Shown one piece after another: positions 1-10,665 of a stretch of 36,055 nt of DNA. Every line of letters starts with the position of its first letter. Position 1 is the stretch's first letter. The notes beneath the pieces are model-generated. The model ran no database searches and had not been told where the DNA came from. It saw only the letters and a list, made by a program, of their open reading frames with translations. Position numbers and translations under genes: made by a program. Source of the DNA: Intoshia linei (taxonomy: Eukaryota; Orthonectida; Rhopaluridae). Location: positions 1 through 36,055 of the forward strand of contig LWCA01000258.1 of NCBI GenBank assembly GCA_001642005.1. Direction: 5' to 3'.

Positions 1-352
1 GTCATGATGTCTAATGTTTAAAATAAAATACAATTTATAATGAATAACATTAAATAATCAGAATATGTACATTTAAAAAAAACCTTGTGATTTTCAATTG
101 TATTTATTCTGATTTTTACAAAAATTGTTAGGGGGTTCAAGACTTTTGACACTTGATATATTTGAATATTAACTTTATAATATAAATAGATAAATATTGA
201 AAGTAACCGTGAAAATAGTGATATATTTTTCAATAGAATATTTATTTGTTTACATAATGGTTTTTAAATTTCTAAAAACGATTTACTAGTTTTTGTGCTA
301 TCCAGCAAAATCTATAATTCTGTTGGGGGTCCAAGACTTTTGACCGGCACTG
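1..352. mobile_element. Right terminus of a Tc1-like element with IR/DR structure (element starts before the window)
   Basis: A motif of the form GGGGGTCCAAGACTTTTGAC occurs at about 326-345, is followed by CGGCACTG and ends at 352 before a TA dinucleotide. An imperfect direct copy (GGGGGTTCAAGACTTTTGAC) lies at about 131-150. Two direct copies of one motif within a terminal repeat, next to TA, is the IR/DR arrangement known from some Tc1-type elements. No transposase is visible, so this is the terminal repeat only. The family assignment is inferred from the CAGTGCCGG-type end. Confidence 0.5.
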
Positions 353-1222
353 TATGTATTTTATATATTTATTTTATATGTATCATCTTATCAAATAAAG
401 AATACTCTGATAAAAAATTATAGTTAGTGCGGTATTGATAACAATTTAATGTATTGATAAATTTGTGATACTGTTAATTATTTGATTATTCTCATTATCA
501 CAAAAGCATAAAAGAAATTAAAAAAAATTACAATAATAAATTAAAAATATCCTTTCGGCTCAATATCTTATAATAAGCAATGAAAATCCCGGAAATCTAA
601 CCATTACGGAATTTCGTCTTAGGCATGTAGAGTACATCATTGACAGAAGATTGAATACTACTATTATTGTCATATACTATATATATATTACATATACAAT
701 ATATATAATACCTAGTATAACAATTGTACAATGAATGCATTTTGTAAATCATGTTCAAAAACATTTTGCCAGTGTTCTACAAATGTACAATTAAATCATC
801 TTATAGTTGGAAATTAATTTGTTTGTGAATACATTTTTAATTATTTAAAATTAACAATTATCCTTAAATACACATTAAAATATTCTACATTCATATTCAC
901 TGTAGTTTCTACGTATATTTATTTCTTATGTATAATGTCTTATTAATATTTAATTAATATCTTATAGTATTTTGAAAATAATAACTTTGTTTGAAATAAA
1001 CTTTACTTTTTTTGAAATTTACCTTTAAATGGTCTAGTATCAATAATTAATAATTTGTAATGAATTGCAAATTGCAATGGATGAAATATACATTGTACAC
1101 GTTACTCAGCAATAATATGGTAATTTTGTATTATACACGATATTTTATTGTATATAGTAACATTGTAAAATATACAATTATTTGTTTATCACTAATGATT
1201 GGAGATAAATATTGGATAGTAA
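353..1222. other. AT-rich intergenic stretch upstream of the MAP9-like gene
   Basis: No exon-like reading frame is supported here. A TA-rich low-complexity run lies at about 670-715. The 66-codon frame at 1060-1260 overlaps the real first exon in another frame and is not believed. Promoter elements of the downstream gene presumably lie here, but none can be singled out. Confidence 0.5.
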
Positions 1223-4200
1223 ATGATAAGAAAAAACAAACAATCAAAAGGATCAGATGAATCTCTGTTAAACATGTTGAATGAATATGTTTCTCCAAGA
1301 AAAGATAGAATTAAAAAAAAAAATAAGGTAAAAACTCTAAAAAAATTAAAAATAATAACTCACATACTTAAATATATATAGGAAAAGTCATTTCTGGACA
1401 ACTTACTAAATGATAGTGATGAAAAAAACAAATCAGATGATTCAAATGATAACGACTATTACACAAGAAAAAAAAAGGGAGAGTGGGATGAAGACATTTT
1501 TAGTGGAAAAAAGAGTAAATTTGTTAAAAAATGGCGAAAAAATAAAAGCCCTGTTCAAAATATAAAAAATTACAGTAGTGGTTCAGATTATCAACCAAAA
1601 AGGGGCAATAAAAATAAAAAAACATACGGATATACGTCATCCGACTCTAACAAATCCAACAGTAGTAAAAAAATAAAAACAAGAAATTCAATGTATGAAC
1701 ACAGCTCCAATAATAGTTACATGTCGAGCAAATCCAAAAGTTCAAAAAATTCTTATAAACATAGACATTCACCACGAAAACCAGACAATACACGCGAAAA
1801 AGATAGAAAATTTAATAATAAACATCAAAGAAATGATTCTAAATCTATAATTAAAAAAACCAAGAAAAATAAAAACAGATCCGCTTCAGTACCCAAATTT
1901 TATAATAGTTTTAAAGTTGAACTTGAAAAATTGAAAAATAAACCCACCAAAGAAGATTTCAAAACATTTAATATTTATAATAAAACAAAATACAACGAAA
2001 AAGAGCAAAAAAAGCAGAAATATGGGTAAATTATATTATAATTATATTCCGTGTAATTTTCAATATTTAATTCCTTTTAGTTACGATAAGATGAACCGAA
2101 ATGTATCCCGAAGTGAATCCAATATATTATTTTATGAACATATTGATGTAGATGATATTGATGCAAATAAAAAAAAAATTAAAATTGAAAAAAACAAAAA
2201 AAACCTAAAAGTAAATGTTCATTTTTAAATTTAAATGTCATGTAGAAACAAAACATCGAAAAGACTTCTACATGTGAAGGAGATATTGACGATTTAAAAT
2301 ATACATTGCAATCAAATAAAAGGTAAATAAATATACAAAATTTTCAATTCATATTAACAAATAAAATTGTTCATGGAAGTCTCCTGAAGATCAAATTTTA
2401 AAAAATTTTTTGCTACCCCTGGTATACGTCACTAAGGGTAGTATAAATTAAAGTAACTTATATGTTTATCCCAGTACAGTGAAGCGTCTCGCAGAGCCGA
2501 ACCTACCAAGCTCGAGGCCACCGAAAATAAAAATAGACACTAAAAAATTCCACTTATAAGTTATATCCCACTATGAATAAAATTAATAATACGATTAATA
2601 AAAAATACAATTTCAAACCCTCATGAAAATACACTTTTACCGATATTTTTTTGATAAATCCACTAAATAAATTCCACTTAATCAAACCACCAAAAAAAAT
2701 TCAATTTTATCAGCCCTAATGGAAAAATCCCCATTTTTTTGAAAATGACGATTTTACCAAATCTTATGAGCAAAAACCTTTAATTTTTTTATAAAGTTTT
2801 TGTACACTAATTTTTACACTATTTGAATCTGGAACCACTGACATATAGCTTAGCTATATGACTCAATACAGTCATTGTATTGATCGCAAATTCTTATTTT
2901 TTTGAAAAATTTCTTTTTATAAACACGGGACTGTATGAAAAAATTGTTTACAAATACGGGAATTTTTGTTGGAAAATTATAATAACAAAAGTTTTCTTAA
3001 ACGAATAAAGATGTAAAAAATAACTGCATAAACTACATATATTTGAATACGTCATCAATAAAAACATTTAAACATTGTAGTTAAAGGCATTTTTGGCCAC
3101 TGAAATCGATAACATTCGATAATAATTTTTTCATTAATAATAACACTCTTTAAGAATCCCAATTTATCAATCTAAAAAGGAACTTAAATATGATTCCTTA
3201 AACAAATTTTCATATTTTACTATATTAATTAACATTTCAAAAGAAAAAAAAATATACTCAACAATACTGATGTAATGGCCAGTCATTTACAAAAATTACA
3301 TGCAAAAATACCCAAAACAAAAAAAAAGACACTCAAAAAAATTGAACCAAAAATGTAAATTTAAATACAAATAATTATATTTGATTATTATAATAGACAA
3401 AAACATTAAACATTAATTTAGAAATTCATTCAATTTCACCCAATCCTTGAACAATTTGGCTGAAACTGGCAATGACTGTGATGAAATCTTGTCCACATTA
3501 TTCAATAAATGGTCAATGGAAAAAACAAAAAGTGTGACTAAAACAAAACGACAAGTCATTAGAAAAGAAAAGCATCTCAAAGAAAAAGAACTACAAGTTT
3601 TAATTTATTATAAATATATATCATTTGAATCTAGGAAAATAAAGAAAAGAAAGAATTGAATAAAATTTGTTTTGATGCGTGGCTGAAAAATAAATCTAAA
3701 GAATTAAAACGAATCAAAAAATTTAAAGCAGAACAAGTATTTGAACAACAATTTGATAACAGTGAAAGAATAAAATCATCAAAATATTTACAAAAAAAAA
3801 GAATTGATGTTAGAAGAATAAAAAACCAAGAAAAGTTATCTCAAGAAGTTTATGAATCGTGGGCTAAAGACAAGGAAAAACAAGAAATTATTAAAACACG
3901 AAAACAAAGAGAAAAACTAAAGAAAGAAAAAATTGATAAAATGAAAAACCTACAAGATAAACAAGTAAAATCTCAATCTGCCTACAAAACATGGTCGAAA
4001 AATAAAGAGAGAGTATTATCTACTATTAAAATCAACACAAAGGTTCAAATGGAATCCACATTGAAAACGCAAAAGGTGGAAGAATGGGAAAGGAAATATA
4101 AATCTGAACAAGCATACAATGAATGGTTGGAAGACAAGGTATATTCTTTACTTATAAAGTTGATTGTGTTAAGATTATTTAAAATACTACGCCATAGAAT

Positions 4201-4592
4201 TCTAATTCAGTTTTTAAAAACGCTTAAAATAAATACATTTAATCTCAGAAATTGACACATTCACGATCAGAAACTAAAATTATTATTTTGTTATGTTTTC
4301 GAAAATTCAATTATCATTAAAAGTCCTAGAATTTAAAAAAAATTCAAATTAAAAATTTTGCTTAAAACAATCAAAAACGCGTTCTACCAATTCTTATTAT
4401 TATTATTCGTATTATTCTACAAAATTTTTATTTGAATCACGTTGAAATTTGTATTATAAATTGTACTTTTTAATGATATTAAAAAATCAAGTACAATTGT
4501 ATATTATTAAATGTAAATTTTAGAATTCAGAAAAAAACCAAAGAAAGCATATGAAATCAAGTGAAAAATTATTTTTAAATACATATAGATAA
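1223..4592 (+). CDS. MAP9: MAP9-like microtubule-associated coiled-coil protein (8 exons, about 591 aa)
   Basis: Exons are 1223-1327, 1382-2025, 2081-2210, 2246-2322, 3283-3354, 3422-3596, 3635-4138 and 4524-4592. All have GT-AG borders and consistent phases, and the stop is at 4590-4592. The N-terminal half is Ser/Lys/Asn-rich and disordered, with an acidic patch near residues 48-60. The C-terminal half is a charged coiled coil carrying five copies of a [F/Y]xxWxxxK motif with Trp at about 373, 417, 477, 521 and 565. Examples are FNKWSMEK, FDAWLKNK, YESWAKDK, YKTWSKNK and YNEWLEDK. The same layout and motif (FEKWKEKK-like) characterise vertebrate MAP9/ASAP, which binds microtubules of spindle and cilium and is of similar length (about 650 aa). 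CCDC34 and CCDC181 share related motifs and are the alternatives. The least certain junction is the acceptor at 3281-3282 after a 960-nt intron. The gene is convergent with RMND5. Confidence 0.65.
2323..3282. repeat. Repeat-bearing intron 4 of the MAP9-like gene
   Basis: This 960-nt intron is far longer than the gene's 35-67 nt introns. At 2411-2445 it resembles the interior of the hAT-like MITE at 14518-14636 (TACCCCT, then GGGTAG and TATAAATTA). At about 2640-2770 it has degenerate units of the same flavour as the 28-nt array at 8916-9097 (alternating AAAAATCC and TTTTACC). No complete element boundary could be fixed. Confidence 0.35.
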
Positions 4593-4602
4593 ACAACAAA
4601 CT

Positions 4603-7600
4603 TTATAATACAATCGATCTAACTTCTTTAGGGGATTGGTCTATAGGGCAATACGGACACTTAATTCTAAATTGAAAAATTAATAATACCATTGTGTATT
4701 TTACCTATTCCCTTCTTTAAGTTTAGATACCGCTTCATGACTAATAACATGACAACATTTCAGTATAACAGGTGGATTTGCTTCTGTAGTGTGTTGTTTT
4801 AAAATTGGACAAGCAAATAAAGAGTGATAATAATCTCGATCCAATAAATCCACGGATATCTAATTCAATTTATTATAATCATATCATGTTTTACTGGTAA
4901 TTCTTCTGTGCTTCTCCAAATGTTGTTATAATTATTCTTGGTAATCAAGTTTCTGATATTTAATAAAGGCCCTAACCCTTGAATTCCAACACGATATCTA
5001 ATAAAAAATAAGTTTATTAAAATAAATAAATAAACAAAACTTCTAAAGGACAATCGCGAGATAATCCCACTGTTTTTGATGAAGCGTCTATAAACTGCGT
5101 GTGTAATGAATCCCATTCCTTTTCAATGTCAATACACTTCATAAAATTTGGAATTTGACGAGTTTTAAATATATTATTGTAATTTGAAATATCGGGATTC
5201 GCATCATAAGTATATAACAGATATCCCAATAATTTTAATATTTCTAAAATTTAATTTTCAATTTTTAAATTTCAATATATTAAATTACCAATTTTATGGT
5301 CCTTCATAAATGGGGCAAAATTTGTGGAAAGTTTTACTAATTCAGAAATTTCAACAGAATTATATACGGCATTAAGAAATATCAAACGATGTACACTGAA
5401 AAATAAGCAACTGCTTAATTCATTCAATTTTTGAGAATTTCCTTGGCACCACCTGAAAAAATTAAAATTTTATTTTATTTCAAATATGACAATAATTTAT
5501 TATCTATATTTAACTTTAACCAAACGTAGATAATCAAAATCTAGAAATAAAAAACAGTTAGAACATTACAGTGATTAAATTTTTAAAATCAATAATTATT
5601 GATAAATCTCAAAATTTTAAACGTTGTGAACCACTTATTTAAATCTTTACTCAAATAAATAATACTGTATTCTCTATTTAGTTCTCCAAAGCTTTGACAT
5701 TTTAAATTTAACACACAAAATAGTTATGATATTCCAAAATATATTTTTTTAATGTTCAATTTGAAAAAATGAGACCATTTCACAAAAATTTCGTCGAATC
5801 CCAAAGAGGATTTCTGGTATTATAGGTTCTGCAATGGATCCCCATATAATAAAATAAACTATCCACAAAAAATTAAGGCGATATAGAGCAGTGATGCCCA
5901 ACCTTTTTCTGATGCGATCGACTTTAAAATTTTTCAATGAGTGGCGATCGACTAATACATTGGCTAGAAAAATGGTTCTGATCGAAACCTATGTTAAAAA
6001 TTAAAATTCGGAATAATTCGAAGACTTTCGCTGTATATTTGAAAAAATTATCGGCCAAACCTAGTGTATTCTTTATAAGTAAGAAATAGTGAACTAATCC
6101 AAATGTTATAATTTAATGTAGCTAATACATATACATATTATGTATAATATACATTATATATATAAAATACATACATATATATAATATACATATATACATA
6201 AATATACATTGTATATGTATATCATTTAATAATATTGCTAGAGAAGGGTTAAATAAATATAGTTCCGGTATCCACTCCAAATATAATTAACTACTTTTCA
6301 ACAATATATAAATACAATTAAATTTTATCAATATTAAAATAAATTATTTTAAAATAGAGATCATTATTAAAATAAATAATGAATTCTAATTTTGGCGATC
6401 GACAGGTTGGGCATCCCTGATATAGAGGATTGGAAATTACAGAAATTATAAACGAAAACATAACCAACAAATATTCCTAAACGTTTAGAATATAATTTAT
6501 TTTACCGTCATCGTTAGGGTAGATACACCCTTCATAATTAAATAAACCTTAAAAGAGGTTTCAAATTATGATATTCTTTTAGTTGTATACTAATTTCAGA
6601 CATTTGAACATAAACAAAAATGTCTTCGTCTTTTATATTCAATTGAGTTTTCTAAATACATGTATATAACATTTATACCGTATTTTGTATTATTGAAATT
6701 GTTCTTTACAATAAAATTGTATTTTACTACTACTTTTTCAAATTACTCAGTAAATAAAAATTAAATCTCAAAAAAGTATATTTCCACGATAAAAACCCCA
6801 AATTACCATTTTATTTAAAAATGAAAAAAGTCCTAAAATTTTATGAAACATACATTCTGGATAGTTCTTAAAATAATAAACATTTTAATTAATCGTAATC
6901 TCAAAAAAGCGCATTTTCACGATCAAAGCTCCAGATTATCCTTTTTTTTTAAATAAAGAGTTTTAAAATTTTATGAAACATAAATTCTAATTAGATTTTA
7001 AAATTATAAGTATTATCATGAATCATAATCTTAAAAAAGTGTCAAAACCAAGATTACCCTCTTTTTAAAAAATTAATTATTGAAAATAAATGGCACAATA
7101 AAAATAAGTTTGCTATACATTTAATCGACTGTACATAAAATCATCACTGTATTTAAAAACAACGGTTGTAATAAAGGAACTGAAAATTTTATTTTTTCTA
7201 GAATTCATGTTATTTTTAAAATTGCATAATTATTGTTCATAATCAATTAAATATTTCTACCATCGACAGAAATAGCAGTTGATTGTAAGAAGTATATGTC
7301 AGTCAAGCTAGTACAACAATATGTACAATAAAAATTACTCTAATCAAACTTTTGGATATATCGATGTGTCCAATACGCATGAAATGATCTGCTATTATAT
7401 GCATTATAGCTTTATTTAATCTAGATTTAAAATCTTCAGATTCATTTTCGGGTAATCGCAAACTCGTAAAATTGGTTTCAAAATTCTATTAAAATAAAAA
7501 TCAAAAAGATAAAAATAATAATATTAAAAATAAAATTAACATAATGTATACAATAATACTTTGCCAGAGGCCAACATTTTTCGTATCATGAGCCAATTTT

Positions 7601-10402
7601 TAAACTATACTACTATTTAAAAACATTTTATAAAATTTATGTTTTCCTTTAAATCAAGGATTCTCAAATATACATAACAGTGAACCATAATTTATTAATA
7701 TTTCGTAAATTTAAATTTGAAAAAATTCTAATAATTTGAAAGACTTTGAAAAGATGTTTAAATCACCTTAAATATAATGTAGCTTTATTAAAATATCTTT
7801 TAACATATGAAAAACACCTTATAAAAAATTACCATTAATTTTTTATTACATATAATCAAAATTAATCCTCTTGCATATAAAAATTTTTTATCAAAGTAAA
7901 AATTTATATGGTCAGTGGGATCGGGAACTCCTGGTTTAAAGGATTCGTAAAATTTGTGAAAAAATAAAATTGGTCATTTTAGGTAATAGAAATTAAAATT
8001 TACGGATGAACCGTTCTCAGACCAAAAAATTTCTACATTACTAGATATTTCCATAACAATTTTGATTTATAAAATTACAAAAATTTTCATCTTACACACG
8101 ACTCGACACTCATGCCCCACTACATAAAAATTTGTAATATATTTAAATAACAGTCATAATATATGTTACAGTCCGTTTAAAGTTTTTGGCAGTGTGCAAA
8201 TCACTAAACGAAGGTGTTAAAATTATTTATATTTGAAAGGATAAATATTCACCGATTTGAATATCTCATTTTTTTGGATAAATGCTTAAAATCAAAAAAT
8301 ATATCCACATGCAAATGGATTTTTTAATAAAAAAAAAGACACCCTAATGTACAACATAAATTTCAATTTTAAATATGGGTTTCTAAAAAATGCATTTCAA
8401 ATAACAAGAGCCTCACCGTCAAAAAACTCCAAACTACATTATACTCTAAACGGACCGTAACGTTTACAAAAACCTTTTCAATTGATTTTCCTATTTTTGA
8501 AACAAAAGTGTGCAGTTTTTTATGCTCTTGTCGTACAGTGTTTACCGTAAACGCAATTTTATCAATCTTTTCGGTGATTTCCTTATCATGATCTTCCACA
8601 TAGTTGGGATCTAAAAATTTAAAAATGAATTTACAATCTGTCAGAATCTGTTTTTTTCAAGTCTAGCACTCTCCATTTTTTAAAAAGGTAACATAGTTTA
8701 ACCGTGAACTTATCAATTTTTAAGTTTAAAATCGATTTTAATATCTGGACCGAAAAAATGAAAATTGAGATGAAAACTGGAAAGATAGAATATTTGTTTT
8801 TTAAATTTCTGATACTGTCAGTTTTTTAAGTTTTTTTTTTTTCAGTTCAATAAATCGTTACACACAAACACATTTGTTGTTTTACTAAACGCCATTTTTA
8901 TTAAAAATTAAAATTTAACAACCTTTACAGAAAAAATGTAATTTTACCCATCGTAAGAAGAAAAATCAGTTTAACCAACCCTAAGAAGAAAAATCCGGTT
9001 TTATTAACTTTAAGTAAAATTCTATTTTTACCAATACTTAAGAAGAAAAATCCGGTTTTACCAACTTTTTAGGGAAAATTCTACTTTTGCCAACTATTAC
9101 ATGCGATTCTAAAACTCATTCATTTTTGGTATTGAATTAGATTATTTTATGCAAACCTAAAATTCGATTTAGTTTACGAAATTATTATTTTTAAGACAAT
9201 TTTTTTTGCATTAGATAAAATATTGCTAAATTTATGCTTATAGAATTGAAAAAGTGTATATTTATGTATTGTATGGGTTACTGTGAATTTATATCAATGT
9301 ACCGGGTGTACCATTCAGAACAGTGCACTTGTTAAAATATTTCATATTATGAGTGCACTGACGACAGAAAGAACAAATTAACTGTATAAAAACAAGTTCC
9401 TATTAATTTTTAGAAATTTTAACCACGAGTCAAAGAATATTTCTTGTCTAGCTATTAATCAAGTTTAAAACATGCCATACTTGATTAATATATATGAATT
9501 GGTTAAATCAAAAATTCGACGAAAAAATAATATCAAAAATTATAATTTCACCAAAGTCTCATGATCTAACGCCATGTGATTTTTATTTGTGGGGAACAAT
9601 AAAATGTAAAATTTATAAAAATTCCTCTTCAAATATAGAATCCGTAAAAACCAATATTATTAACAGTATTAACTCAATTAGCAGTCAAAAATTATCTAAT
9701 GTTTACAACCATTTCCCTAAACGCATTGATTTATGTATCCAATCTGATGGTGGTCATTTTGAACATTTATTGTAAATTAAATAATTTCAAGTTTCTAACT
9801 TTTTCTTAAATACTTTAGATAAATATACAAATAATTTTAATATTGAGATTATTTCATTGTTACAGTCAAAATATTTTTTGATAAACTTCTTATTTTCAAG
9901 TGCACTGTTTTAAATGGTACACACTGTATAATTACGCAAAATGTATAAAATTGCATAAACTATTTCATAAAAGATCAAAAATATTCCACTCTAAAAAAAA
10001 GTAATTTGTCAAGTTTTAATATAAGGTAAAATTGTCATTTTCAGTAAAAAAATAATATAAAAGTCAATTTTTCCTTAAGGGTTGGTTTATTTATAGATCT
10101 AAACTAAAACCACTAATATAAAATTTAATGATAAATAATTTTTTTAAGTGTTTTTTATATAAATTTCAAGTGATTTTAAAAATATATAAGCTAGTCAAAT
10201 ATTCTCAAGAAATCTCAATAACAATAAACAAAAAAAACTAACAAGTAAACATAATGAATAAATTACCACACAAAGAAGTTGATAATTCGTCTGCAATATG
10301 AATCATATTATTGATGGATGTAAGGCGATTATTGTAAAAGGTTTTTGCGGACGAAAGATACACAGTAATTTCAGTATTGATGGCTTCAGAAGAGTTTGTC
10401 AT
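4603..10402 (-). CDS. RMND5: RMND5 homologue, RING subunit of the GID/CTLH E3 ubiquitin ligase (9 exons, about 403 aa)
   Basis: Exons, in order of translation, are 10402-10267, 8610-8474, 7485-7339, 6651-6548, 5452-5289, 5243-5041, about 4996-4895, 4859-4705 and 4666-4603. The product aligns along its length with RMND5A/B (human about 391 aa). It shows KIGKSIEKNFET near the N-terminus, a LisH/CTLH-like helical middle, and a C-terminal degenerate RING reading YHSLFACPILKQHTTEANPP, then LKCCHVIS and IKCPYCP (Cys at about 348, 366, 367, 386 and 389). As in animal RMND5, the RING lacks the canonical second Cys of its first pair. The protein works with MAEA as the catalytic pair of the CTLH complex. 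Introns 5-8 are 35-45 nt, while introns 1-4 are 0.7-1.7 kb and carry transposon debris. One junction (exon 6/7, near 4997/5041) keeps frame only if the intron ends ..TTAGA rather than ..TTAG. This could be a sequence error, a non-canonical splice or a frameshift. Otherwise the gene looks intact. Confidence 0.9.
5889..6419. mobile_element. Non-autonomous hAT element (531 bp) in RMND5 intron 4
   Basis: The left end is CAGTGATGCCCAACC and the right end GGTTGGGCATCCCTG. GCGATCGAC motifs sit just inside both ends. An identical 8-bp target-site duplication, ATATAGAG, flanks it at 5881-5888 and 6420-6427. These are hAT hallmarks. The interior has no coding capacity and includes a TA/CATA microsatellite-like run at about 6120-6225. 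The insertion lies wholly within an intron, so it does not break the coding sequence. Confidence 0.9.
6760..7090 (-). repeat. Modular dispersed repeat, internal fragment (family R1) in RMND5 intron 3
   Basis: About two and a half tandem modules of roughly 120-135 bp. Each reads approximately: CTCAAAAAAG, a TTTCACGAT-like phrase, AAAACCCCAAATTACC, a T-run, a CCTAAAATTTTATGAAACA phrase, then TTTTAAAAT and ATTATCAT. The same modules recur at 17390-17750, 26560-26780 and, inverted, at 13700-13920. They belong to the dispersed family described at 12970-13960. No reading frame. Confidence 0.6.
7486..8473. other. RMND5 intron 2, mostly featureless, possible decayed hAT copy at about 7658-7930
   Basis: AT-rich intron with no exon-like frame. 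A phrase AAGGATTCTCAAATATAC near 7658 and GATCGGGAACTCCTGG near 7920, flanked by TTTAAAT and TTTAAAG, resemble decayed ends of the GGTTCTCAA/TTGGGAACC hAT group. The evidence is weak. Confidence 0.25.
8916..9097. repeat. Tandem array of a degenerate ~28-nt unit (about six copies)
   Basis: The phrase TAAGAAGAAAAATC starts at about 8954, 8982 and 9039, a spacing of 28 and 57 nt. Variant units lie between and after these. Each unit reads roughly AACTTTAAGAAGAAAAATCC followed by GGTTTTACC. Isolated units occur near 2650-2760, 10020-10090, 31860-31930 and, inverted, 33575-33650. The array sits at one end of a larger dispersed element whose other part (9100-9298) is copied in inverted orientation at 33375-33660. 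Confidence 0.65.
9302..9926 (+). mobile_element. Internally deleted mariner/IS630-superfamily element (625 bp) in RMND5 intron 1
   Basis: Thirty-nt terminal inverted repeats lie at 9302-9331 and 9897-9926. They share GTGTACCATT and ACAGTGCACTTG and are flanked by TA on both sides (9300-9301 and 9927-9928). Only the C-terminal part of a transposase remains inside. It is inserted in, or directly beside, a dispersed repeat (similar sequence at 8916-9298 and 9930-10100). Confidence 0.85.
9494..9775 (+). pseudogene. C-terminal remnant of an IS630/mariner-type transposase
   Basis: A 93-codon frame contains SHDLTPCDFYLWG, matching the SPDLTPCDFFLWG motif that carries the third catalytic Asp in arthropod-type mariner relatives. 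It ends in a typical tail (CIQSDGGHFEHLL). The N-terminal DNA-binding region and the first two catalytic acidic residues are missing. It therefore cannot be active and marks the 625-bp element as a deletion derivative. Confidence 0.85.
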
Positions 10403-10665
10403 TATATTTCAAAAATTAAAAAATAAAGTCCGAGTAACTGTTGCCAATATACTAATGTATCTGAATTTTACATAAATTTACAATTGTTAAAAATAAATGT
10501 TCATAAATTTAAAAACTTGATTTTAATTAAATTGTTTATACATTATAAAATAAAAATGTAACAAATTGTAGTTAAATAAAAAAATTTATTCTACAAGTAC
10601 AAAAGTACAAGTATTATTTAACAGATTCAACAACTGACTAGAAAAACTAAAAATAACACTGAAAA

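Noticed and set aside
1060-1260. 66-codon plus-strand frame
   Set aside because: Overlaps the first exon of the MAP9-like gene in a different frame; the frame starting at 1223 has the spliced continuation.
5749-5937. 62-codon minus-strand frame in RMND5 intron 4 (contains IAEPIIPEIL)
   Set aside because: At first it looked like the missing RMND5 segment. Exon 6651-6548 supplies that segment with a better match and correct phases, and this frame runs into the hAT end at 5889.
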